Shown: positions 32,373-39,237 of the stretch, one piece after another | Layout: the number at the start of each line of letters is the position of its first letter | Numbering within the stretch: the stretch's first letter is position 1 | Assembly: GCA_016866575.1 (NCBI GenBank) | Contig: VGMA01000002.1 | Coordinates: 1 to 39,237 of the forward strand | From: Chlamydiota bacterium | GTDB taxonomy: Bacteria > Chlamydiota > Chlamydiia > Chlamydiales > VGMA01 | Direction of reading: 5' to 3' | Length of the DNA: 39,237 nt | Notes under the pieces: generated by a model | The model's input: the letters and a program-made list of their open reading frames with translations, nothing else | What the model was told of the DNA's origin: nothing | Databases searched by the model: none | Program-made: the position numbers and the translations under genes

Positions 32373-33593
32373 TTAGTTGTACTGAGAAAGAAGGTATTTT
32401 TTTCGTTTGAGAAGAAATTTTTCTTTCTCTTCTTTTTTGTACTCAATGAGTTTCCAAGAAGGGTATTTCTCTTTTTCAAGGATAGAGAGCATTTCTTTAT
32501 TGCCATTTGCTAAGCAAAACAGATTCTTTTTGGTTTTAGGCAAGTTGTTCAAAAGCTCAGAAACTTTCTCCGGATACAGACTTTTTAAAAGCCCGATGAT
32601 CAGATACTGAACCATCAAAGGTCTATACTCTTTATGATTAAGAATCTGGATTTTCACACCTTGGCAATCTTTTTCTTTGTATAGTCCATAAAAGGGTCGG
32701 TAATGGAAAGGTGAAAACCAAACTCCAGGAAGTTTTTGTGCGTTTAGTTGTTTAGCAAATTCTTCTGCAGATATCCAAGGGGCTCCAACGATCTTAAAAG
32801 GCAGTGTGTATCCTATTCCAATACTCACTAAGCCAAGTTCTCCCAAAATTCCGGTGGAGGCGCTAAAAAACGGAGTGTCAGATTCAGGCATATAAGGACT
32901 TAAAGGGATCCAGACTAAGCCTGTATCCTTGAAAATCATTTCTCGTTTCCAACCTTTCATAGCTACAACTTTCAGATTGCAACCGATGCTGTATTCGCTA
33001 TTGAAGAATTTCGCAAGCTCTCCTATCGTCATCCCGTGGCAGTAGGCTACATTTACATATCCAATAAAAGAGCGAGAATCATCTTCAAGCATTGGCCCAT
33101 CAACTAAAAGACCTCCAAGGGGGTTAGGCCGATCTAAGACAATGAGTTCTTTTTTGTGTTTTGCCGCTTCTTCCATGGCATAAAAGAGCGTGCTTGCATA
33201 AGTATAACCTCTACAACCGTTATCTTGGATGTCAAATATTAGCACATCGACTTCATCGAGCATCTGTTTTGTGGGCCGTCTTGTATCGCCATGCAGACTG
33301 TAAATGGGAATCTTCCCTTCTTGGCTTTTGACGTTTTCAAAAGCATAAGCTAAACCTGTTAGACCATGCTCTGGGGAAAAAAGGGCTTTGAGTTCAAAAC
33401 TAGACCCTTTTGTCTTCATTAGATCAACTGCTAACTTGTAGTCTCGATTGATCGCTGTATGATTTGTGATTAGACCTACTCTCTTGCCTTTTAAAAGTGC
33501 ATCGTGTCCATCGTCAAAAAAGACATCGAGGCCCACTGTAACTGGGCTTGCTAATAAGCGAGATATCGCAAGCAAGAGAAGAAAATGCTTCAT
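32373..33593 (-). CDS. Secreted exo-beta-N-acetylmuramidase (NamZ/DUF1343 family)
   Basis: Family DUF1343, whose founding member NamZ removes N-acetylmuramic acid from non-reducing ends of peptidoglycan fragments. 406 aa from the ATG at 33593, giving the signal peptide MKHFLLLLAISRLLAS; the frame is open 21 codons further but those precede any signal peptide. Conserved family stretches: VGLITNHTAINRD, FSPEHGLTG (Glu75), VDVLIFDIQDNGCRGYTY, LDRPNPLGG, YCHGMTIGELA and the Trp-Pro-rich middle. It should act in the periplasm, probably in peptidoglycan turnover or recycling, notable because chlamydial peptidoglycan is sparse. Convergent with the 536-aa gene (3 bases between stops) and divergent from uvrD (28 bases between starts). 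Confidence 0.87.
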   Translation of the reverse strand: MKHFLLLLAISRLLASPVTVGLDVFFDDGHDALLKGKRVGLITNHTAINRDYKLAVDLMKTKGSSFELKALFSPEHGLTGLAYAFENVKSQEGKIPIYSLHGDTRRPTKQMLDEVDVLIFDIQDNGCRGYTYASTLFYAMEEAAKHKKELIVLDRPNPLGGLLVDGPMLEDDSRSFIGYVNVAYCHGMTIGELAKFFNSEYSIGCNLKVVAMKGWKREMIFKDTGLVWIPLSPYMPESDTPFFSASTGILGELGLVSIGIGYTLPFKIVGAPWISAEEFAKQLNAQKLPGVWFSPFHYRPFYGLYKEKDCQGVKIQILNHKEYRPLMVQYLIIGLLKSLYPEKVSELLNNLPKTKKNLFCLANGNKEMLSILEKEKYPSWKLIEYKKEEKEKFLLKRKKYLLSQYN

Positions 33594-33621
33594 GGGAAAA
33601 TAGTAGCACAGGTATCCTCTA

Positions 33622-35667
33622 ATGTCTATGAATACCAAAGAAACACTCAATCCCAATCAGCAAGAAGCGGTCATGCACGTTGAAGGACCACTTTTGGTTC
33701 TAGCAGGCGCTGGTAGCGGTAAAACAAGAATCGTTACTAATAGAATTGTTCATCTTTTAGAGATCGGAGTGCCGGCTTCTGAAATTGTTGCTGTTACATT
33801 TACCAATAAAGCTGCTGAAGAGATGTCTCATAGGGTTCGATCGCTGACAAAGCAATCGGTACTTATCACTACATTTCACTCTTTTTCTGCAAAAATTTTA
33901 CGCGAATCGATTCAATATCTTGGATATAAGCAAAATTTTTCCATCTATGACGAGCATGATTCTTTATCTGTTTTGAAAGAAATTCTTGGGCCAAACGATC
34001 AAAAAGATTTAAAAAAAATCAAATCAGAAATCTCTGAAGCTAAAAACGCCTTGCTGCTTCCTCAAGAAATGGACAAAAAGCTTGCCAATTTTTATCAGCT
34101 TTACCAAGAAAAAATGCTCGCTTACAACGCGTTAGATTTTGATGATTTGCTTTTTTTGACCACCAAATTATTCCAAAATCACCAAGAAGTTCTTTCCTAT
34201 TACCAAAACCGCTATACCTTCCTTTTGATCGATGAGTATCAAGATACTAACGAAGCGCAGTATCTGATTGCTAAGATGCTTGCCGGAGAAAGAAAAAACA
34301 TTTTTGTGGTAGGAGATCCTGACCAGTCTATTTATTCTTGGCGAGGGGCCAATATTCGCAATATCTTGGACTTTGAAAAAGACTTCCCTGGCGCTAAAGT
34401 GATCACCTTGGATCAAAACTACCGCTCTACTAACACCATCTTGTCAAAAGCGAATAAGTTGATCGAAAAAAATGACCGCCCTTATCAAAAAAATCTCTGG
34501 AGCGCCCTTGGTGAAGGAGAAGAGGTTGTGGTAAAGTACTTTCCTTCTGATCGAGAAGAAGCAAGTTATGTCGCAAGAACGATTTTGCGCCACAAAATCC
34601 CCCTTTCAGAGGTGGCCATTTTTTATAGAACCAATGCTCAGTCCCGCTCTTTTGAAGATGCCTTGCTACGTGAAAACATCCCTTATACCATTGTTGGGGG
34701 TTTGTCGTTTTATGAAAGAAAAGAGATCAAAGATATTTTAGCTTTCTTGCGCCTTTTAGTCTCTCCTTCTGACTTTGTAGCTTTTTCAAGGATCATCAAT
34801 GTGCCAAAAAGGGGGCTTGGGCCTAAAACTTTGGATGCATTAAGACAAGCTTCTGAAGAGAGCCGCACTCCGATTCTTTATTACTGTAAAGATGTGGTAG
34901 CTTTATCTTCTTCTATCGTATCCCCAAAGCAAAGACAGTCGCTCGATGCATTTGTAGAAATTTTTGACGATCTTGCTAAACAAGCACTTCCACTTGAAGA
35001 CCTTATCAAATTCTTGATTGATAAAATTGGCTATTTTAGCTACTTGAAAGAAGATCCTGAAACATATATCGATCGAAGAGAAAACGTTGAAGAGCTCATA
35101 GCAAAAGCTGCTGAATGGGAAGGAGAAACGATCTCTCAATTTCTTGAAGAGATCTCTTTGCAATCTTCTTTGGATGAAAGCAAGTTAGACAATCAATCTG
35201 TAAGGATGATGACAGTTCACAATAGTAAAGGGCTAGAATTTTTGCTCTGCTTTGTGGTTGGGATGGAAGAGGATTTGTTTCCCCATGCAAATGCCAAACA
35301 TGATGAAGCCTCTTTACAAGAAGAAAGAAGGCTTTGCTATGTCGCAATGACAAGAGCTAGAAAACATCTATACCTTACTGCTTCGCAGTATCGCTATTTA
35401 TGGGGAACTCCTAGAGTGATGCGCCCTTCACGGTTTTTAAACGAAATTGCTGATAAGCAGATTGTTACAAAAGTAGAGGAAGAAAAAGCAGCCCCTCCTA
35501 GCGATTTTGTAGAAGGAGCCATGGTCTTACATAAAACTTTTGGCAAAGGGATTGTTCGCAAAAAAGAAGAAACTTCTATCGGACCGACTCTTGATGTCTA
35601 TTTCTACGATCTAAAAGAGATGAAGACCTTAGCGCTCAAATACGCAAAACTTTCTCTAACTGATTAA
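33622..35667 (+). CDS. uvrD: ATP-dependent DNA helicase, UvrD/PcrA type
   Basis: Superfamily 1A 3'-5' helicase for excision repair, replication restart and RNA-polymerase backtracking. Order of motifs: Q motif LNPNQQEAV, Walker A GAGSGKT (29-35), Ia TFTNKAA, II IDEYQDTNEAQ (about 205), III GDPDQSIYSWRGA, IV YRS, V TVHNSKGLEF and VI YVAMTRARKHL. The C-terminal tail has GAMVLHKTFGKGIV, the Tudor-like RNA-polymerase-binding module found in PcrA/UvrD. 681 aa. Followed by rpoN after 24 bases, an order shared with Chlamydia (uvrD-rpoN). Little space to the divergent NamZ gene, so the two promoters must overlap. Confidence 0.95.
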   Translation: MSMNTKETLNPNQQEAVMHVEGPLLVLAGAGSGKTRIVTNRIVHLLEIGVPASEIVAVTFTNKAAEEMSHRVRSLTKQSVLITTFHSFSAKILRESIQYLGYKQNFSIYDEHDSLSVLKEILGPNDQKDLKKIKSEISEAKNALLLPQEMDKKLANFYQLYQEKMLAYNALDFDDLLFLTTKLFQNHQEVLSYYQNRYTFLLIDEYQDTNEAQYLIAKMLAGERKNIFVVGDPDQSIYSWRGANIRNILDFEKDFPGAKVITLDQNYRSTNTILSKANKLIEKNDRPYQKNLWSALGEGEEVVVKYFPSDREEASYVARTILRHKIPLSEVAIFYRTNAQSRSFEDALLRENIPYTIVGGLSFYERKEIKDILAFLRLLVSPSDFVAFSRIINVPKRGLGPKTLDALRQASEESRTPILYYCKDVVALSSSIVSPKQRQSLDAFVEIFDDLAKQALPLEDLIKFLIDKIGYFSYLKEDPETYIDRRENVEELIAKAAEWEGETISQFLEEISLQSSLDESKLDNQSVRMMTVHNSKGLEFLLCFVVGMEEDLFPHANAKHDEASLQEERRLCYVAMTRARKHLYLTASQYRYLWGTPRVMRPSRFLNEIADKQIVTKVEEEKAAPPSDFVEGAMVLHKTFGKGIVRKKEETSIGPTLDVYFYDLKEMKTLALKYAKLSLTD

Positions 35668-35691
35668 GCAAAATTTCTGTATTAAGAGGGT

Positions 35692-36765
35692 ATGAGACCC
35701 TCTTTAGACATACAGCTAAAAAACTCGATGCAACTAAGCCAAAAGATGCATCAAGCTCTTTTTGTTTTATCTCTTTCTTGTAAAGACCTTGAAGAGTATG
35801 TCGGTATCGCTCACAACTTTATAGAAGATACAAGAGCTGCTAAACGCTCTGTTTTTGAAGATATTCGAGATGTTTTCTCTTCTAAAGAAGAGGAAAAAAT
35901 GGGAGAAATCCTCTTTTTACATTTTGACAAAAACGGCTTTTGCAAAGAGCCTTTAGAAAGTATTGCTGAGCAGTTTTCTTTTCATTTTGAAGATCTCAAA
36001 AAGGCTCTTAAAAAAATCCAAGAGGCTTTCAAAAATGGGATAGGAGCCTTTTGCTTTCAAGAAGCGTTCTTGATCCAGCTTGATCGAGATTCTTTAGCTT
36101 ATGAAATCATTTCTGAGCACTATGACGATTTTTTGCATCAAAGGCATGAAACATTAGCAAAAAAGCTCAATGAGAGTGTTGATACGATCAAATTGATCAT
36201 TAAAGAAGATATTGCTACTTTGCAAATTCCTTTGATTGAGCAAGATACAAACGAAGCCCCCGTTGTCTTTTTTGATATTCTACTTTTCTATGAAGATCAG
36301 TGGATCATCGAAATCAATTCCCCTGATATTGATGAAAACCACCCTTTTTATCCGTTTTGTGAAAAAAGAAAGGCCATTTTATACGATATCACAAACTACC
36401 TTCTTGTGCATATAAGCGACTATTTATTAGGGAAAACCCCTTATCTTCCCCCGCTTTTACTAAAAGATTTAGCGAAAGTTTTAAAAATTAGCGAATCGAG
36501 CATGACAAGAGCTATAAGCAATAAATACCTGTATTGTCCTGTAGGAACTATTTTGCTTCGCGATCTTTTTTCTTTGCCAATCCAAGAAGGACTTTCCACC
36601 CAAAAAGCAAAAGCTGTGCTTCTTGAATTGCTCAAAACCAAAAGCACCTTATCTGATGCAAAATTGAGTGACCTACTTAAAGAGCAAGGGATTCAAATCG
36701 AGAGAAGAACTGTAGCAAAATATCGCAAAGAACTAGGAATATTGCCTAAAAGAATGAGAAAATAA
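35692..36765 (+). CDS. rpoN: RNA polymerase sigma-54 factor, short form
   Basis: Alternative sigma factor needing an ATP-driven activator (in Chlamydia the AtoC-type CtcC). Region I is recognisable at the start (LKNSMQLSQKMHQALFVLSL), followed by a short acidic region II. The core-binding domain keeps GIGAF...QEAFLIQLD, the HTH is at LAKVLKISESSMTRAISNKY, and the RpoN box reads ERRTVAKYRK (337-346) against the consensus ARRTVAKYRE. 357 aa, well short of the usual 430-480, mainly through a compact region I-II and CBD. It follows uvrD by 24 bases. The short length with intact functional boxes suggests a reduced yet working factor. The ATG has GAGGG only two bases upstream, a poor spacing. Confidence 0.9.
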   Translation: MRPSLDIQLKNSMQLSQKMHQALFVLSLSCKDLEEYVGIAHNFIEDTRAAKRSVFEDIRDVFSSKEEEKMGEILFLHFDKNGFCKEPLESIAEQFSFHFEDLKKALKKIQEAFKNGIGAFCFQEAFLIQLDRDSLAYEIISEHYDDFLHQRHETLAKKLNESVDTIKLIIKEDIATLQIPLIEQDTNEAPVVFFDILLFYEDQWIIEINSPDIDENHPFYPFCEKRKAILYDITNYLLVHISDYLLGKTPYLPPLLLKDLAKVLKISESSMTRAISNKYLYCPVGTILLRDLFSLPIQEGLSTQKAKAVLLELLKTKSTLSDAKLSDLLKEQGIQIERRTVAKYRKELGILPKRMRK

Positions 36766-36781
36766 CTCCTTTGATTCAATC

Positions 36782-37357
36782 TCATCTATTTTTTCTATAG
36801 ATGGAAAAGATCAAAAAACTATTCGCCAAAATCAAATAGATCTGGAAAGCTGCATTTTCTATATCCCACTTATTTATAGTAGGTAATAGCAAAATTACCG
36901 CCGTAAGGCTTAATATGTAGGTAAAGCCCGTCTCTGTTTTTGGGTATCTATAGGCTTTGATAAAAGTAGGAAGTCCTGCAAAGGCATCACCTAAAACAGC
37001 GAATGCTATACCTATTTTGGCTGAATCAAAAAAAAGCCAAAGAAAAAAAGCAAAAATAGCAGATAAGCCACACCCTATATCAAAATGGTTAAGTTTCCAG
37101 TAACTTTTTGGATTCATAAACGAAGCAATAAAAACTATTAAAGGTAAAAATCCCGCAAGAAAAATACGGATGACGCTAACTAAATCTTGCCTGTTTTCTA
37201 AAGCCATAATCGATGCAATAAAAGGGAAGAAAAACCAAAGAAACCAAGAAATACGATTAGGACGAGTTTTGCCAATTAAGGTGTCTTTTACATAAGCAAA
37301 GCTTCCTATAATATTGACTAAAGCACTCAACAGCAAAAACAAATATGCGTTTGGCAT
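36782..37357 (-). CDS. Membrane protein, PQ-loop/SWEET-like
   Basis: 191 aa with six or seven hydrophobic helices and short loops. Two sites resemble PQ-loop repeats: KDTLIGKTRPNRISWFLW in the first half and LPTFIKAYRYPKTET in the second, the arrangement of small SWEET-like or PQ-loop transporters. No other family was recognised. It starts three bases after the stop of the glycosyltransferase-like gene, so it is the last gene of a four-gene unit, and it is convergent with rpoN (16 bases between stops). Substrate unknown; a role in exporting or retrieving a sugar or lipid-linked product made by its neighbour would be a guess. Confidence 0.7.
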   Translation of the reverse strand: MPNAYLFLLLSALVNIIGSFAYVKDTLIGKTRPNRISWFLWFFFPFIASIMALENRQDLVSVIRIFLAGFLPLIVFIASFMNPKSYWKLNHFDIGCGLSAIFAFFLWLFFDSAKIGIAFAVLGDAFAGLPTFIKAYRYPKTETGFTYILSLTAVILLLPTINKWDIENAAFQIYLILANSFLIFSIYRKNR

Positions 37358-37360
37358 AGA

Positions 37361-38083
37361 TCACTTTTTAGGATGAACATACAAAGCATCATCGATAAAA
37401 CGGATATGCTTTTCTGACATCTCTATTAAAGAAACTACAGAGTCTGCTTTTTTGAACACACCTGCATAATAGGTTTTGAAAGGTGAGTTGACCCAAGGGA
37501 AGTCTAGAATTGAAGCTTTTTTCAACGTCTTTTTCATAAAAGGGCGCACATTCCCTTTTCGCCAAGATGGGTACTCAACATATTGACTATACGTGAGCCA
37601 TACCTGATCGTTTGCGTAGACTTGATTGATTCTTTCTAATACGTTGTTATGTAATAGCCAATCATCATGCTCCATTTGCAAAACGATCTCATCATCTCTA
37701 CAGCTATGCACCGCATGGTAGAGACTATCGTCTTGAGCTTTTAAAATCGATATGATGTGCTCTTTACTGTAGCGATAGGCTACATGATAGATCCCTTGAA
37801 TTACTTCAAGATCATTTGAACTGTCGATCAAAATGATGCGAAAATTCTCGTAATTTTGTTCAAAAATTGAACTGAGAGTCTTTTCACTCACCTTTGATTC
37901 AACGCAAAGGATCAAAACAAATGACTTATCTACTTCGATTGGCGATTCATCTAAAAAAGCTGTAGAAAAAGTAGAAGCGATATCTTTTTTTGAACGAAGC
38001 ACCGAAAAATTTGCTACTATAAAAAGAGGCAATAAAAAAATTAAAAAAGCTAAACCTAGTTTATGTAGTGCATTCCAGTTCAT
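37361..38083 (-). CDS. Membrane-anchored family-2-like glycosyltransferase
   Basis: 240 aa. One N-terminal membrane anchor (about 9-27), then a GT-A-like domain: VLILCVESKVSEKTLSSIF, IILIDSSND (sugar-nucleotide-binding strand), and MEHDDWLLHNNVLERINQ, where D140/D141 would serve as the DxD-like metal site. This resembles the chlamydial and eukaryote-like GT2 groups seen in short forms. The C-terminus is short for a full GT2. Its ATG shares one base with the stop of the metalloprotease gene (TAATG). Catalysis is likely but not sure because the acceptor-side catalytic residue was not identified. Confidence 0.6.
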   Translation of the reverse strand: MNWNALHKLGLAFLIFLLPLFIVANFSVLRSKKDIASTFSTAFLDESPIEVDKSFVLILCVESKVSEKTLSSIFEQNYENFRIILIDSSNDLEVIQGIYHVAYRYSKEHIISILKAQDDSLYHAVHSCRDDEIVLQMEHDDWLLHNNVLERINQVYANDQVWLTYSQYVEYPSWRKGNVRPFMKKTLKKASILDFPWVNSPFKTYYAGVFKKADSVVSLIEMSEKHIRFIDDALYVHPKK

Positions 38084-38808
38084 TACCTCGCTATAATAAA
38101 TTTCTTAATTTGTTGCCAGCGTAAAGAATTTTGTTTTTGAATGAACTGTTTTAATACTTTGTTTTCTTTAGTCCCAAAAAGAATAATCTCCTCTTCAGTC
38201 ATTCTAACTAAAGCACCTAGACTTCTTGTTTGCTTTAAGGCCCGCTGAAATATTTTCATATCTCTTTGTAAAATCACCCCACGCCAAAGGAAAAATAAAA
38301 CAGGAAAGAGCATTCCCCAAAGGGATAAAAAAGGGGGAATTAAGGTCAAAAAGAAAAGCCAAGGCTCCCACATAAAGCGAAAAATAGGCCCTAGTCTTCT
38401 TCGAAATGAGCTATTAGAGCTCTGATAAGCCAAAATCTCTTCAAAGCGATCGCCTGAGAGATCTGCTCGAAAGACATGTAAAGCTTCATGAGCTAAGACC
38501 TCTTCTATGCCATAGCCCAAAAACACTCTTGTAGACTCAAAGCTTTTTTGCATTTCTATGAAAGCAAAGCCTGATTCATCAATCACAGTAACAGCAGGAT
38601 GCCAAAAAGGTAGATGCTCTTTAGCAAAAGTAACAGCGATGAGATCTGGAGAGAATTGATAGAGCTTTTCAATGCATTCTCTATCGACGATATCTGTGAT
38701 TTTTTTATAGTTAGGGTCGTTAAAGACCCTAACTCTTGACTCTAGCCGTTTTTTGTATGTTTCTAGATCTTCATCATCTCGAGCTAGTAAAGTCTCTAGT
38801 TGCACCAT
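38083..38808 (-). CDS. Membrane protein with HExxH zinc-protease motif
   Basis: 241 aa from the ATG at 38808 (a TTG at 38844 would overlap the previous gene and add 12 residues). HEALH at 107-111 with a glutamate pair (E123, E124) 12-13 residues on fits a gluzincin-type zinc site. A hydrophobic region at about 145-175 forms one or two membrane segments with a proline bend; the rest is soluble. No specific M48 or other family could be named. Second visible gene of the right-edge operon, with 19 bases to the preceding stop and direct overlap with the glycosyltransferase-like gene. Proteolytic activity is inferred from the motif alone. Confidence 0.6.
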   Translation of the reverse strand: MVQLETLLARDDEDLETYKKRLESRVRVFNDPNYKKITDIVDRECIEKLYQFSPDLIAVTFAKEHLPFWHPAVTVIDESGFAFIEMQKSFESTRVFLGYGIEEVLAHEALHVFRADLSGDRFEEILAYQSSNSSFRRRLGPIFRFMWEPWLFFLTLIPPFLSLWGMLFPVLFFLWRGVILQRDMKIFQRALKQTRSLGALVRMTEEEIILFGTKENKVLKQFIQKQNSLRWQQIKKFIIAR

Positions 38809-38827
38809 AGACTTAACTATAGCAAAT

Positions 38828-39237
38828 CTAGAAAGCTTCAGCAACCACTTGCTCTTGTGTTTTCTTTAAGCAGTTCACAAAAGGTTCTTGCTTGATAAAC
38901 ATATCAAGCGCTTCTTTAGCAAAAAACTCAGATCCTAGACTTGTGACATCATAGATGTGCGCGACTTGCTTGATATTTCTGCAAGCAATTAGGGCACTAT
39001 CATCATGGTGATGATTTGGCCATTTAGCCAAAAACTCTCTTGAACTAATCTCTGGCTCTTCTTTGATCCATTTCTGCAAATCAGATTTTCTGTATAAATT
39101 TGCAAAATAGGAAGGATCTTTTTCAAATAGCTTTCGATCTTCTGAAGAAAAAGCAACACCAAAAAGCCCCTCTTTCACGCTAGGATAGGCAATTACATGT
39201 TGATAGTCTGGAACTATATCTTTGTTAAGATATAAAG
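38828..39237 (-). CDS. Hypothetical protein, C-terminal part (runs off right edge)
   Basis: The frame stays open from 38828 to the window end, about 136 codons, and the codons above the first GTG (39178) read as ordinary protein (DIVPDYQHVIAYPSVKEGLF), so this is the 3' part of a longer gene. Hydrophilic, with no membrane segment in the visible part. A cluster NHHHDDSALIACRNIKQ stands out but no known family was recognised. First visible gene of the unit with the HExxH protein, the glycosyltransferase-like protein and the PQ-loop-like protein; it may continue upstream of this window. Confidence 0.65.
   Translation of the reverse strand, partial: LYLNKDIVPDYQHVIAYPSVKEGLFGVAFSSEDRKLFEKDPSYFANLYRKSDLQKWIKEEPEISSREFLAKWPNHHHDDSALIACRNIKQVAHIYDVTSLGSEFFAKEALDMFIKQEPFVNCLKKTQEQVVAEAF

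Noticed and set aside
32372..32386. Hairpin at the NamZ stop as a terminator
   Set aside because: Five-base stem with a G-T pair followed by four T; may be chance.
39013..39178. GTG at 39178 as the true start of the right-edge gene
   Set aside because: The frame continues upstream to the window end with ordinary protein-like codons, so the gene is most likely cut by the edge.

Overview
The window looks like the chromosome of a chlamydia-like obligate intracellular bacterium (order Chlamydiales, probably one of the environmental Parachlamydia/Simkania/Rhabdochlamydia-type families). The evidence is a nucleotide (ADP/ATP) translocase of the NTT family, several gene neighbourhoods I remember from Chlamydia (rho-coaE-polA-sohB-npt-pgsA; tsaE-dnaQ beside a chlamydial DUF2709-like protein; eno beside rsbU; ahpC-groEL-uvrD-rpoN), and AT-rich DNA. 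The species cannot be fixed from sequence alone. I ran no search, so family names rest on recognised motifs.

Layout. 1-1761 (-): leucine dehydrogenase and argS (argS runs off the left edge). 1993-4457 (+): an overlapping operon of a DUF2709-like protein, tsaE, engB and a DnaQ-like exonuclease, followed by an orphan on the other strand. 5090-6262: pgk, then a rho-independent terminator. 6421-15991 (+): a dense operon of nucleotide translocase, DedA, CDP-alcohol phosphatidyltransferase, SohB-type protease, DNA polymerase I, CoaE, Rho and an MGDG-synthase-like glycosyltransferase. Its first six genes overlap or abut by a few bases. 16129-16650: a candidate inclusion-membrane (Inc-like) protein. 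16658-21256 (-): RsbU-type phosphatase, a CCA/poly(A) nucleotidyltransferase, and two secreted paralogues. 21240-24281 (+): trmH-rsgA-eno, ending in a strong terminator. 24334-28918: lineage-specific orphans around a tRNA-Arg(ACG)/metallo-hydrolase/peroxiredoxin unit. 28928-30695: a groEL without groES, with a degenerate CIRCE element in front. 30759-33593: a repeat-containing orphan and a secreted NamZ/DUF1343 muramidase. 33622-36765: UvrD/PcrA helicase and a short sigma-54. 36782-39237 (-): a four-gene operon of little-known membrane proteins, whose first gene runs off the right edge.

Housekeeping genes (translation, tRNA modification, glycolysis, replication/repair, CoA synthesis, transcription termination) are interleaved with probable host-interaction genes. 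The most interesting unexplained material is: (1) the tandem secreted paralogues at 16658-18014; (2) the 74-aa/588-aa gene pair, whose second product carries a ~90-aa internal duplication; (3) the 536-aa protein with a ~100-aa internal duplication, divergent from groEL across the CIRCE element; (4) the Inc-like bilobed hydrophobic protein; and (5) the right-edge operon combining a membrane HExxH protease, a membrane-anchored glycosyltransferase and a PQ-loop-like membrane protein. Regulatory oddities include a coding region that starts one base after a tRNA, a coaE with no ATG in the expected place, and overlapping hairpins between the tRNA and the 74-aa gene. There is no gap over 300 bases without a gene. 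No insertion sequence, phage gene, CRISPR array or rRNA was seen.
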